In this document: positions 11,192-22,933 of the stretch, piece by piece
Layout: every line of letters begins with the position of its first letter
How positions within the stretch are numbered: the first letter of the stretch is position 1
Source: Nectonema munidae
Lineage: Eukaryota; Nematomorpha; Nectonematoida; Nectonematidae
Assembly: GCA_030549495.1 (NCBI GenBank)
Contig: JAUIRK010001056.1
Location: 558,001-622,000, forward strand
DNA length: 64,000 nt
Direction: 5' to 3'
The notes under the pieces: generated by a model
What the model saw: only the letters and a program-made list of their open reading frames with translations
What the model was told of the DNA's origin: nothing
The model's database searches: none
Made by a program: the position numbers and the translations under genes

Positions 11192-12420
11192 TATTTTTGA
11201 TTTTAACAATTTTTAAAAAAGTAATTGTGTTAAAATTTACACATTTTAATTTTGAAAGAGAACTTTATGCGAGAATTTTTAAAACATTTTAAACTATGCC
11301 CATCTTAAAGAGCATCCGTTTACCCGCATTTTGCATTTCGTTTCGTTTTTGAAAAAATTTCTAAATTTTTTTTATAGGCCTTGGAACAATGTGGACAATT
11401 TTGCTATTTTTCACTATATTTTAGCGTGTAAAATGAATAATTACATATATTTTTTCTATTTTTTTGCATATTCATAAAATATACCTAATATTTAAACACA
11501 ATACGTTGAAAAAAATTGAATTTTTTTAAAAATTTTAAAAAAAAAATTGTAGGGGTCCACAAAATTTTTAAAAAATTTTAAATTTAATAAATTTTCGATC
11601 TTAATATCTCATTTAAAAGGTAATATTATACTGATTACGAAAATGTATTAATATTTTAAGTTTGAATCTTTTAAAATACTTTTTTTTTGACTCTAAACTT
11701 GATAAACAAAATTTTCAATACAAGGCAAAGAACAAATAACCGCTTTCAAACAAATTTCCTCATACCCAATAGATTTTAAATTTTTCAAAGAGGAGATGGC
11801 AATATATATGTCTTCTATATTAAGAGAAGGTAAGAAAAAAGATACAAAAGTGGAATAGAATCCTCAGATTCGTGAGTAATCACACCTTTATTTTTCAATA
11901 CTAATATTTCATTAATTGTTCTCCATATGTTCTTTTTATTTTGTTCAAGCCTATTAGAGTAATAATTGCGTTTTGCATGCTTCACTTGGTATTAAATAAG
12001 TAATTTGTGTATTTAATTTCACTCTGATAAGAAGACGGGTTCTTTCTATATTTTTTATATAATAATTCTTTTATTTTTTTTAAATTTCATACGGTCGGGA
12101 GAAAACCAAGGGTTTACCGGTGATTTAGGAAAACAGGTTTTAAAGGAAATGAAATATCAAATACCTTTTTGTGTAACCTCATGAAAACTGAGAAGGCACT
12201 TTCACAATTTTCTGTAGGATAGATACACAGGTGAAAAATTTGTTTGACTTATTATTCTACTGAATGTATGAAGATTTCGTATTGAGAAACATCGTTTAAA
12301 CACCATTTCATCTGAAACATTAGAGTGTATAAAAAATTTTTTAAAACAAGAAGAACAAAATTTTAACGTTGTAGCAAACTCCTTGCGTAAATCTAAATTT
12401 GGTGTTAAAAAGTTTTATAA
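11192..12420. other. No gene recognised
   Basis: Very A/T-rich spacer with T-runs. The phrase AGGGGTCCACA near 11540 resembles hAT-terminus wording (compare 17617), but there is no pair for it. Confidence 0.35.
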
Positions 12421-12427
12421 TACCTTG

Positions 12428-13470
12428 TCAAATGCGTATTGCTATTATGCCATAAACAACTTTTTTTTCCAAATCATTAAAATGTGCAGTTTTCCAAAAG
12501 ACAACTTTTTGTTCTGTTTTACATATATTTGCAAAATTGACTTTATTTGTGCTAAACCCGTTAACTTCATTGGATGACACGTATTCATATATTTCTAGCT
12601 CTTGTCTCAAAAAATTCATTAATTCTTGAAATTTATCTTTTCGATCTGAGTTACAAAAATACCTAAACCACAAAATTTTAACTTCACAAGGTGCCTTCTC
12701 TTCTATAATTGAGACCTTATTTGAGTTTTTTATTTCATGTCCTAAACATAAGGAATCTAAGTCAAATATAGTTATGTTTAACATGTTCGCAAAGTTATAA
12801 AATCTTTCTTAATCTCAATTTTTTATTGTTAGATGCCCCCTTATTTCATTGAATATAATTTAAATGCCTCTTATCCAAACATTCAAACCTTTTTTCAACA
12901 TTGTTCTTGCAACATTTCACTAATTCTAATGCTACGCTACCGAACAAAGACTTCAAAACAAAATGGAGCAACCTCTGAACCATAAACAAAGAAAATAGGC
13001 TTCATAAAATCCATTTTGAACATTAAATATCTCTCAAGTTCCGCTCAAATCTTTTCATTTTTGCCAAAACAAATCTAATCATATTTTTTATTGGATTTTG
13101 AATATTTTTGTTTTTTTGTCCTTTTTAAAAATACGAGAGTAACTTTGATTTATTAAATTTTGATCTCTAACTTCGTTTACTTCGTCTTCGAATTATAATT
13201 GCAGAGTATTCCTCGATTAATGTACGCTCTTTCAAAATCCGAAACACATATCTTCTTTACAACTTTTCGCATCATAAATATCAAGAGATTGTGTTCGCCT
13301 GCTTTGAGCTAACTTAATCATTTTTAATACACAATTTTGTTTTTCAACTGAAACCAAAATATAGCAATCTAAACTTGCTTTACATTTGGAATATTTGTCG
13401 TAAACTTCTGGCGTCCACTTACCTTCTTGATCTAATTCTACATGATCTACTTCATGCTTACTATCTCATT
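12428..13470 (-). other. Unrecognised coding-like remnant
   Basis: The minus strand has a 118-codon open stretch (12428-12784) and further broken coding-like sequence up to about 13470. The wording (for example FQELMNFLRQELEIYEYVSS) is faintly reminiscent of structural proteins of some retroelements. If so, it is an old fossil of undetermined family. No long terminal repeats or polymerase were found, and I would not assign it. Confidence 0.2.
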
Positions 13471-13474
13471 TAAG

Positions 13475-15845
13475 TGGTCTCCCAACTTTTTAAACCTTCT
13501 ATATCTGTTGTGCTACAACTGATAAGCTGTTAAATCTTTTTACAATGAAGTGACAAAATCGCTTAGCTGGGTGCATTAGTCGGGAAGTGTAACAAATAAA
13601 CTTACAAAGTATTTTAATTAGTGATGAGAATGCGAAATACGTGGAGAACTGCAATAAATATGAGAAAGTAAATAAAATGTGTATCAAAGGTACCGCTTAA
13701 GGATATTCTTTCAGAAAGAACCGCAGCATATAGAGGCAAACTTTGCCACAACAAAGGTTGTATCAGGTATTGCAAGATATTGAAAACAAGATCGTAGCAA
13801 CCCTCATGGTGGATCAACGGAGAACCGACGAGGACACACGAGAAAAAACAGCATGAACAAGGAAAACGACAAAAACAGCAGAGACGGAGAAGATTAACAG
13901 AACAACGTAAAATGAAACTCTGAAAAGTGTGCTTTAGCTTCACTCCTGATAGTGTAAGCAGAGATTTGTATGGAGGATCTCTGTTAAACCACTCTTCCAT
14001 GTGAAAAATAAGGAAAGAGAAAATTGACTTTTTGGTACATTTGTGTGTGTGTGGTGTATGTAAGTAAATGTTTCGTTAGGCTATAATAATGATTTGTCAT
14101 TGGATTAAAAGGTCATGCGTGCTATAGTGAATACGGTGTAAATAATGCGTTTAAATTAAAAAGGTCATACGTGTTAGTTAGTATAGTGCGAATATTTTTT
14201 GTAAATATATAATACATATTAAATTTTCATTAAATTTAATTGTTGCAATCTAATCTTATTTAATGAATTATAAACCTAAGATTAATTTGAATTTTTTCAA
14301 TTTTTTTCAAACACTTTTTATACTAGAATTCAGCAAGTATTTCTGAAATATCTTAATGCTTCAAAATATATTTTGACTATCACCTCTATGATATATTTTT
14401 CATCATTATTCGCATTAAACAGGATAAATACAGGTGGAATTATTAATCTTTGTTTAGCCTACTAGACATTTAAAACAGATAAAAACTTTCGATGATATTG
14501 AGTAATATATAGAAAAAATAAGGAGATTTAGCAAGTGAATAATGACCAATTAAAGATAATGATTTAAGGTCATAATAATGTCTCTCTTTCCGTCCTATGA
14601 CGGCTGCATATTTCAATTTATTGTTATTTTACCATTTTATTAAATTTTTGATAGGAATGAAAAATAAAGAGTTGACATGCGTCGAGTTTCTATCTCTTCT
14701 CACGATCCTTTTTTCAAAGTTTGCACTTTTTACTTTCAGTTTTCCTTTTGCTTCTCTCTTCCTTTCGTTCATCCTGATTTTAAGATTCCTCTTTTCAATT
14801 GAAATATTTCTCATCCTTCTCCCCTATCAATCTCTTCTCGAAAATTCCTTCCAAAAACTTAAAGTATGGAGGCAAGCGCAGTAAAAGTTTATGGCTCTTT
14901 ATCTTTCCATATCTCTTTTCCATGCTACTCTCGAAGTGTCCTGACAATCTCCAAAATGAATCCATTTCATTGGCTAATCGCGAAAATATTTCAAGCAATC
15001 AAATAATATTAAGCATGCTTTTCATTGTTACTCTTGTCTCCATCATTTTGCCTTGCTGCGCACTTCATCGTCATTTGAATTGTCTCTCGTTTTTTAAGAC
15101 CCCCGCTTCCCTTTTTGTAAAACTTAATTTAAATTTTAACCCTTACACTTTATTGTTTTTTTTAATATAACGAGACATATGTTTTAACTTTTTTCTAAAT
15201 TTCTTTTTTCAAAAAATGTTTTTTTGATTATTTTCATAGTAGTGACGAGGGGGGGGGGTGGTCTTTTGAACCTCTCCTCTTTTCCAATTTTTCTAGTCAT
15301 ATTAAAGTTAAATTTTAAAAAACAATATTTATTATTAAAGTAAAAAGTTCACAATAAATAAAAAATACACAAATTTTGATTAAAATGTATAGTATCATGG
15401 TTGTAAAACCAATTGTCTTTTTTTGCTTTTTCAGTTTTGTAATAATTCAGGCACACAAAAATTACAGAGTTATGAAAGGTTATACTAAAAGATAAATAAA
15501 AAAAGTAAAAATATCCTTCAAAAAATTAGAAGTTTAACACCGAAGACAATTCCTCAAAAGTTTTTCCACGATCTTTTGAAACATCAAAAGAATGAAGACG
15601 TTCGATAATTCTCGATTATCTTATTATCGATTTCGATAATAATCACTCTAAAAAATTTTTATTATAACCAATCAAATAAGATTTTTCATAAACTTTCAGT
15701 GTGTTAAATTTGATACTTGCTTATAACACACTTATGGTATAATAAACTAATTGATACACTATAAAAAGTGAATATGAAAATTGATTTATCAAAAACATCA
15801 CTGAATACTAAAGTAAAAGCATTTGACTATTACGACTAGTAAAAA
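13475..15845. other. No gene recognised; pyrimidine-rich tract
   Basis: A plus-strand pyrimidine-rich tract covers about 14680-15170 and produces long but compositionally biased open frames on both strands. A G homopolymer lies at about 15250, just after AGTGACGAGG, wording that recurs at 29613. No protein similarity was seen. Confidence 0.35.
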
Positions 15846-16557
15846 ATACTGTAAACCAAGAAATTTTCGCGGAGTTAAATTTTCGCGAATTGTGACCAAA
15901 AAATTTTTCGCGTAATTTTATTTTCGCGAACGAACGCGTTGAGCTATTATCTGACTTTACATTATGTACTAAAATATTTTTTCTGTTACTAAACACGACA
16001 TTCAATTGTTCTACTTCCTGTGTTTGTGCACAAATTCAACTTACCTGTAGTATTATGATCCTTTACAGAGGAAGTACTTTTTGAGTAAAAAGTTTTTTTA
16101 TTCATTTCAATGACAACTATACGTCAATTTATTACAAATGACACACTAATCTTCTCATTAACCCTCGCTTGACGGACTCTATGTATTTTTCCGCTCTCAA
16201 CATTAAAACGCTTTTTACACAAAATTTTATCATAGAAACCTCAATTACCACTAACATGTAAATGTTCTTTACAATGTTAAGTTTAATCTTTAGTAAAAAA
16301 AAATTATTTTGTGGCTATATTTTTTACCAAAACTTAAAAATAATAAATTTATCATAAAAAATTAATAGATGGCGTTAATTTATATATATATAATAATTTA
16401 AAAAAATTTAGGAATTTAACTTTACAACGCATATATTTATATTTTCAAGCTATTCTCATAACACGAATAACTGGTTTTTACTTCAAAAAAAAACTTAGTC
16501 TAAAAAAGTCAAAAAAAATTATAACAGGTGTTAAAAATTTATTTTAAAACTATAAAC

Positions 16558-18647
16558 TTAGAGGCATTTAGAGCAAATAACTTTAGAATGATATTTACAA
16601 AACATATTTCCACATTTTGCACATCGACGTGAAGTTCTGTTTTTTCTTGAGATGCAAAGAAAACATGAAACTTTGCTTGATGATGTAGGTTCTACTTCAC
16701 TACGACTTTCAAAACCATAGTATGATAATAAATGCTTGACATCAAGGGATAACTCTGAAGTTAGAGATCTTATTTTCATAGATTCTTCAGCCATTCGCAG
16801 GGCAAGCATTTTTATAAATATCTTTCTACCCCCTTGTTTTGTGTTGGGGAAATCCCTAGGGCTATTGAACTTTGCTATAACCCATGAGTTCAGCACACTA
16901 ATATATAGATAATTTGAAAATAGCGCAAAAGTCCACTTTCTATTGGGTTTATACGATTTGTAAGCTCTTAGCATTTTATTCACATCAACTCCACCTTTGA
17001 ACTTGTTGTATTCCAACAAGCTTTCAGGTTTCGAAGCAACATTAGCGATTTGCACGTTTTTATGCTGTGACGACATAATATATACAACTTTGAAGTTACG
17101 TACGGCATGACGTCTAGGTATATACGCGCTCAGAGAAACATAGGAATATATTATTCTACTTTCGCATTCACTAAGTCGCAATTCTCTAAGATAGGGGGGG
17201 GGGGTCTAAATACTAAGGGGACAAATATCCTATTTGACATAACAGTTTCGCACAATGATAAATTTTTTGTACTACACCAAACAGCTAAGGAATGACTAGT
17301 AAAAAATTTATCCGTGTAAATGCCACACCCTTCAGGTATTTTACTATTTTCAATTAGTCTTTTGCAAATATTTAGCCCAGAAAAGTAAGTTCTATCAGAA
17401 ATACCACCCACATAGATTTCGGGAGATATACAATAATAAAAGTTAGCGTCGTTTATGTGATATAATTTTATACCGTAGTGTCCGGGTTTTTTGGGGTCAT
17501 ATATTTTGACCGGACATCCTCCCCTAAATGTAACAAGCTGTTCATCTATGGCAGTGGTTCCCAACCTTTTTTTTATCCCGTTCCCCCTTTTTCAGACACT
17601 TTTTTTTACCTGTGGACCCCTACAACTGAATAGTTTGAGCTAACAAAATTAATCAAAGATTTTTATGCAAAAAATGATTGTATAGTCATCTGATTAAATC
17701 GTATGCTTATTCATATGAAATCAGAGAAATCGTAAAGCATTTTTATTTAAGAGTAAAATACACAACAAAAACAATATTTTAAAATGTTGTTATAGTTGTA
17801 GAATGTAGGTTGGATAAGCTCAATGAACTCTTCTTGAGCCTCTTCTAACACATCATCAACATGACATAAAAACGAATTTTTAGCTAGTTCTGCATTTTTA
17901 GGGCTTAAGTCAGGAAAGTATCGGTCAAATTCATCGTCTAGCTGAGACAAGTGATTCATGATTTCTTTTGGATAAAGTGCTTGGGACGTGACCATCAGCC
18001 AAAAATAATTGTCATTAGCATCTCTCGTTTTTTTTGTCAAAACGTAAAAATACGTGAATGAGAGTAAACATATCGCGTCCCAAGCAACTTCGTAAAAAAG
18101 GACTCCCAGCATTTGAAAATAAGTCAGCAGTTTTAACTTTTTGATCACCATTTTGACCGATGTAAATCAAAGAGCCAAAGTAAGCGAGAAGATAGGAAAC
18201 ACTAAACTTTGTGTAGCAGTGGTACAAGTTTACGTACTTAGGATTAGTCGATCTAAAAAATAAAATTTGTTTTTACTTTTCAGATTTTAAAAATACAACT
18301 TACTTATAATTGGATTCCATTTTGTGCATTGTCATTGAGTACAACTATTGAATAAGTTCAACATCGAAAAAAAGTTTAAATATGGAAAAAATATCGTTTA
18401 AATTTTTAGCAGAGCTTTTAGGACCTGGAGGTCTGGAGATCGAATCGCGAATATTCAAACTTTCTCTTCTTCCTACTCCACTACTTCTTGGCTCCGAAAA
18501 ATATTCAGTAGAATCAGGAGCAATCAGATTTTGATCAAAAAAGTCAATTTCACAAGACATGTTCGAGATTTGAGATGTCTCATTATTATCAGAATCACTG
18601 AAAGTTGAAGAAGAGTTATCGGAAGAAGACATGCTATAAAGGAACAC
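16558..18647 (-). pseudogene. piggyBac transposase (DDE_Tnp_1_7) with C-terminal zinc finger, broken
   Basis: Read on the minus strand. The N-terminus (18345-18647) is acidic and serine-rich. FLRSCLGRDMFTLIHVFLRF is at about 18040-18100. After a hAT insertion the catalytic domain resumes with AIDEQLVTFRGGCPVKIYDP and KPGHYGIKLYHIND (17390-17560). Then come YTDKFFTSHSLAVW, LEYNKFKGGVDVNKMLRAYK (about 16950-17010) and KWTFALFSNYLYISVLNSW. A C-terminal zinc finger (CFLCISRKN...CAKCGNMFCKYHSKVICSKC) ends at 16558. A C12 run at about 17197-17208 coincides with a frame change. Several frame changes plus the insertion make it inactive. Confidence 0.88.
17552..17990 (-). mobile_element. hAT fragment (ZBED5-like) inserted in piggyBac
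   Basis: Plus strand 17552 begins CAGTGGTTCCCAACCTTTTT, a classic hAT terminus. Reading the minus strand towards it, 17800-17990 encodes ALYPKEIMNHLSQLDDEFDR and LEEAQEEFIELI, typical of the late part of ZBED5-like hAT transposases. The C-terminal dimerisation part is deleted before the terminus. The other end is not recognisable, so the copy is internally deleted and truncated. Confidence 0.7.
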
Positions 18648-19019
18648 GATAAAGAAATTCTTTCAAGTCAACGTGTATAAAGAAAAGGAATACGCAACAA
18701 AAAGTATTGAGCAGATGTTCACAAAACTTCGAGAAAAATATGTGCTTTGTTTTCATTATGAGTTGATGGTGCAATTTATTATATGCGTAGCACGTAAACA
18801 TAAGCGGATTGCCAGAATTTATATATAAATATTTATGCCAATGACATCATGATAAAACCATATTATACATCTATTACGTAATAGTATTTTTATCAACAAA
18901 TCTTTGCGTTCAATAGCATACAAAATCAGTGTGATTTTTCTCAAGAAGCCACAGCTTATCAGTAAAATATCGATCTAGAAATTTTTAGCAAGGACAAAAC
19001 TAGTAGCAATACTGTCGCC

Positions 19020-19595
19020 CAATTCCTCTTGTTTTACAGCCATGTCAAACATGCGGCCCATTACAAGCAGATTTGCGGCCACCACAGATTACAGTATTTC
19101 TCAGAGAACTAGGTTCGCTGATTTTCACTTATCATCTCTTATAAAAGTTCGCACTGCACAAAAATTTCAGCCAGACATAGCAAAGATTGTCAATAACAAG
19201 AGGTGTCAAGCCTCGGGACAAGAACATGTAAAGTATTTGAATAATTAACAATAAATGTTTATTTTGAATTATTGTGATTTATGTGCATTTCATTTGTAGT
19301 TCATTCAAATACATGTGGGCCATGTATGTTGCCTTATAAACTTTTTTTATATTAAAATAAAGAACAGATTTATATCCTTGCTAATTTTTTAATTAAATTA
19401 TTTTGTTTAACTATACATGACTTTGTACTTGCATTTTTGAATATAATCAAACCATTACATGTTTCTAAGTTAAAAGTAAAATATTCTGCAATAATTTTTA
19501 TTGAACAACTTTAAATATAATTGTAGGAGTGCGGCCCTCATGAGAACACAAACTCACTCCTTTGGCCCTCATGGGACTCCGAGTTTGACATGCGT
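19020..19595 (+). mobile_element. hAT (Charlie-like) 3' fragment
   Basis: 19042-19248 is open and ends with KVRTAQKFQPDIAKIVNNKR followed by CQASGQ. This resembles the C-terminus of hAT-derived GTF2IRD2-like transposases (…P-D-I-x-x-L-V-x-x-K-x-C-Q-x-S). The flanks contain GTCAAACATGCGGCCC (about 19042) and, at 19560-19592, GGACTCCGAGTTTGACATGC, wording typical of Charlie-type ends. The N-terminal two thirds are absent. Confidence 0.55.
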
Positions 19596-20052
19596 TTTAC
19601 ACAATTTTAATTCCTAAGTAAATTCCAAAATACAGAGAAATGAATAAAATAACTCATAACTCTTCTAAATCAGTAAAAATTTCACAAAATTTTAATAAAT
19701 TCCTAATATGACATTTTTAATTTATATTTTATTTAGATGGCGTTAAAAAATATATGTAAAAATAGATTTTTTTAATATTAGATCAAATAAATTGATAATT
19801 AATTTTATTTTATATTTGTTTAATATTTTTATCAATTAAGGTTTTTTTATATATATATGAAATTTTGTCATCACGCGTTTATAGTTATCATTATTAAATT
19901 TCTTTTTATGAAGACACATAACGTTATAAGAATAGCGGAAAAAATGTATTGAGTCCGTCCGCGTTAGGATTGTATCGTTCTCTCAGTTGTATTTATATAT
20001 TGTCACATAAATTCTTGTAAAATACTATATATAATAGAGCTATTCTTTTGTA

Positions 20053-20185
20053 ACAAGGGCCGATTGGTGCTTAGTGGGATGGAAAGTCCAGTTAGACTTG
20101 GACTCAGCATTCCGGGCGGGCCACGATATCCGAAAGGATGGGTGCGAACGTCACAAAACAACTTAATTAATTAATTAATTGAGTC
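20053..20185 (+). repeat. GC-rich structured island, SINE-like with TTAA-repeat tail
   Basis: A sharply GC-rich patch in A/T-rich DNA. It can fold: GGGATG pairs with CATTCC, and inside that AGTCCA pairs with TGGACT. Further on, ATCC-GAAA-GGAT is a perfect GAAA tetraloop hairpin. A-box-like TGCTTAGTGGGA and B-box-like GGTGCGAACGTC flank these stems, and a (TTAA)n tail follows at 20164-20181. This fits a tRNA-derived SINE or another structured RNA. No hammerhead core or delta-ribozyme pairing was found. Confidence 0.45.
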
Positions 20186-20222
20186 CGTCAACGGTGTTAG
20201 AACAAATAAGTCCGCCAAGCGA
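20185..20222. repeat. Extra piggyBac-type terminal motif
   Basis: Read on the minus strand from 20222: CCCTCGCTTGGCGGACTTAT, nearly the same as the left piggyBac terminus at 16162 (CCCTCGCTTGACGGACT). A second CGTTGACGGACTCAAT follows. No TTAA adjoins 20222. It is either a fragment of another copy's end or a displaced end of the same element. Confidence 0.5.
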
Positions 20223-20465
20223 GGGAGAATGCTCTAATTTTTTACTAAAATGTCCTGCAGCCGCACAGTTTCCATGTAGAGTAGCAAACTTTGCAATTTT
20301 GACTTTATTCTCAGCATTTATTTTGTTGTATCTTTTTCTTTTGCTGACTGAATTATTTTTCACAATAGATTCAACAGCTGCGTTAGCACTTCGGAAATCA
20401 GAAACTTGGGCATTTGAACATTTATCAACATCTGGTAAATTAAAAAAAGATTCTGTTTCTTTTGG
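20205..20465 (-). pseudogene. pogo-like transposase N-terminal fragment
   Basis: The minus-strand open stretch runs from PKETESFFNLPDVD (20465) through KRKRYNKINAENKVKIAKFA and TLHGNCAAAGHFSKKLE. It matches the N-terminal DNA-binding region of pogo-type transposases found widely in invertebrates (K-x-K-I-x-K-Y-A-x-x-H-G-N-x-A-A-x-x-H-F-S). It is preceded by TTTTTTAG, a possible splice acceptor. It breaks off into the piggyBac-like terminus. Its orientation is opposite to the related fragment at 21390. Confidence 0.65.
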
Positions 20466-21389
20466 CTAAAAAACTAGAGGCAGATTTTAGCCAGCGCAGC
20501 ATTTCTTTATAAAATTGTTTATTTTAAAAGCCTAAATAATAATTAAGTACTAAATAAAATAATTGAAAGTTCGTTAGTCAATCAGTTTATTTTAGAAAAG
20601 AATGGAATTAAAAATATAGCAAAATTATTTTACAATTAGCAAAAAAATTATTAGTAACCAACTCATTTAGTCTAAATTTTTATTAAATTTTGATTTGCTA
20701 TGAAAAATTACATAACGTTAATTTACTAAAGAAAAAGGGTGACTATTAGATTAGAATCAAGGAAATATTTGATCAGGGACAGGGATATAAAAAGGTAGCG
20801 CTTTCCCGATCTTATTTCCGTGTTTCACATGTGATTTGTTACAAAGAACTCGTAACATTAAAATATTAATGTAACGGCAAAGTAAAATCAATGTAATTTT
20901 ATAATTTGCTGCATCACATTAGAAAAAGTGTTACACAGAAAGAGGAAATGTGGTAAAAAATCTTAGATTATAACAGAGTGCCCCTATATATTACTACCTA
21001 GATCCGTCACTAGTTAAAATTAAAAAATTAAGAGCAGGCAATCAAAAATTCTATAATTTGAAAAGTAGTCAAAAATGAAAACGGACCTAAAGACGATTTT
21101 TGTGGATTTGGAGTCTGGTAAAATGCCCAACTTAGTTCTCTAAAAAAGAAAACACGGTTTTCAGCATAATTCTTTAGATTTTTCTACTGCCAGCCCTGTG
21201 TCAAATATATAATCTACTAATAAATTTTAAAATATTAATAATGTCCCTTACAAAAAAGATTTGATACTTTTTAATGAATTTAAGGTAGCTCTTGTCAATA
21301 TAAAAGAAGACTGAATAAGTAAGTTTATAAGTAATAAAGTAAGTCATCAAGAAAAGATGTTTTCTAAATGTCAAAAAGTACAAAGAATT

Positions 21390-21818
21390 ATTAAAGAAAA
21401 CTGATGAAGAAGAAATTCAAGAAATTCAAAGTATCAAACGTGAAAAACCATGTATATTGGATGAAAAACTCGATAAGCGTATAAAAAACTACATTAAGCA
21501 CTGAGAGAAAGTGGTGGAGTGATAAATAGACCAATCCTTATTGCTAGTGCTTTGGGTATTATTGAAAATTATGATAGAAGCATACTAAAAAAATATGGAG
21601 GTTCTATTGAATTGAATGAATCTTGGGCTGGTTCATTTTTGAAAAGATTGAAATTTGGCAAAAGAAAAGGAACAAAAGCAACCAAACATTTACTTGTTGA
21701 TTTTGAAAAACTCAAAGAAGAATTTATCAACAAAATTAAAACTGCAGTTGAAGCTTTTAATATTCCAGATTCGATGATTGTGAAATTCGATCAAACGGGA
21801 GTTCTGGGCAAAAACTGA
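21390..21818 (+). pseudogene. pogo-like transposase middle fragment
   Basis: The plus strand reads ILDEKLDKRIKNYIKH, one stop, then GGVINRPILIASALGIIENY, GGSIELNESWAGSFLKRLKF and FNIPDSMIVKFDQTGV. In pogo-type transposases the last motif is …IxNWDQTGxxxVP, the first catalytic aspartate. The frame then ends at GKN-stop, where the 150-bp tandem repeat begins. The DDE core downstream is missing. Together with 20205-20465 it probably represents one family, but the two pieces are in opposite orientation. Confidence 0.75.
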
Positions 21819-22204
21819 GCCCAGAAATGTAACTAGCATAAACGATTTGGTATAAAAACATATATCTCATTGTAAAATTAGAATGAATGTTTTTGGAAAA
21901 GATTTTTAGAAGTAAACCGCAAAATTGATTAACACTTATAGGTATTTTAACATCCTAAATGTAAAAAATGAATCCAGAAAAGAAACCAGCATGGACGATT
22001 TAGTATAAAACATATATTTTATGTAAAATTTAAAGAAATGTTTTTGGAGACAATTTTTAGAAGTAAACCGTAAATTTGATTAACACTTATGGGTATTTTT
22101 ACATCCTAAATGTAAAAAATGAGTCCAGAAATGAAACCAGCATGGCCGATTTAGTATAAAAATATATATTTTATCTAAAATTTGAAGAAATATTTTATTA
22201 GGTA
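21817..22204. repeat. Tandem repeat, unit about 152 bp, 2.5 copies
   Basis: Unit 1 is 21817-21969, unit 2 is 21970-22120, and a partial unit 3 is 22121 to about 22204. Each unit begins GA(G/A)(C/T)CCAGAAA and ends CATCCTAAATGTAAAAAAT. Units 1 and 2 differ by scattered substitutions and small indels. The repeat starts at the point where the pogo-like frame ends. Confidence 0.9.
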
Positions 22205-22933
22205 TATTTCTGATTAATCAAAATTTTGATTGACATTTTTAAAAAGTAGCCATGATTATTGAAAAAATTAAATATATAAAGTGTTATGCGTTCCAAACTA
22301 TATATAATTATAAATTTTCAAGGTAGCATATAATATGGATCCAATGCTATAATGTTATACAGATAATGTCAAAATCTTACTGAAAAATTTTAATTCTTCA
22401 TTGGGATTGAGTTTTGGACATTAAAGGGTCATTTAACTACCATGAAAATGGTATCAAAAGATGCAGCTAGCGATTTTAGGAAATGTCACAAAATTTGAAG
22501 GGATATGATTCAGCCAATTTTCTACAATTAATTTTTTAGTGAAGGAAACGCCCCCAGCACTAATAGGGAAAATGAAAATTTTTTGCGAGTTTTATTTTCG
22601 CGAATCATAAACTTCTCGCGAATTTAGCGAAAAATAAAAATATCGCGAAAATTTCTTGATTTACAGTATTCTTGAGATCTGAAAGTATTTTCACTCATCG
22701 AAGTTATTGTAGTGTTATGAAATGTAAATCAATTTGATTGACCACATTTATTGTTGGTATAACAAAAGCAATCAAGTTTATTTAAGTTTAAAAAAGGAAT
22801 TCATTCGCAAAAAAGAATAGCAAAAATTTTACATAAAGACAATGAAACTTAATCAAGCAAAACAATAAAAAAATCAACTGCATTATAATCAAAAAGTAAG
22901 AACATGTTTTGTGCAAACAGATTTTTACACTTT

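Larger units (their letters stand above)
16162..19968 (-). mobile_element. piggyBac element with termini, carrying hAT fragments
   Basis: TTAA at 16158-16161 is followed by CCCTCGCTTGACGGACT. The other end, read inwards from 19968, is CCTAACGCGGACGGACTC. Inside the termini the similarity continues (TATGTATTTTTCCGCT against TACATTTTTTCCGCT). TTAA target sites and CCC-type ends are piggyBac hallmarks; the right TTAA is eroded. The transposase is on the minus strand. A hAT fragment has entered the transposase (17552 to about 17990) and another lies in the 5' flank (19020-19595). Confidence 0.75.
15849..22666. mobile_element. Region bounded by matching 23-bp inverted termini with TTCGCGAA repeats
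   Basis: The left end reads CTGTAAACCAAGAAATTTTC followed by GCG. The right end, read inwards, is CTGTAAATCAAGAAATTTTC followed by GCG. They match at 22 of 23 positions. TA lies outside each (15847-15848 and 22667-22668). Both ends carry several TTCGCG/CGCGAA subterminal motifs, as transposase-binding sites often do. Between them lie pogo-type coding fragments (20205-20465, 21390-21818), a piggyBac (16162-19968), hAT pieces and a tandem repeat. It could be one pogo-superfamily element enlarged by insertions, or the outer ends of two separate copies. Confidence 0.5.

Noticed and set aside
12428-13470. Retroelement structural gene
   Set aside because: Resemblance is faint; no terminal repeats, protease or polymerase nearby. 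Kept only as an unassigned remnant.
13614-14000. 128-codon minus-strand frame
   Set aside because: Hydrophobic and cysteine-rich but without family similarity, conserved motifs or neighbouring exons.
14597-15170. Overlapping open frames on both strands as a gene
   Set aside because: They follow from a pyrimidine-rich tract; the translations are low in complexity and match nothing.
20053-20160. Hammerhead or hepatitis-delta-like ribozyme
   Set aside because: No CUGAUGA/GAAA core, and the P1 strands needed for a delta-like double pseudoknot could not be found.
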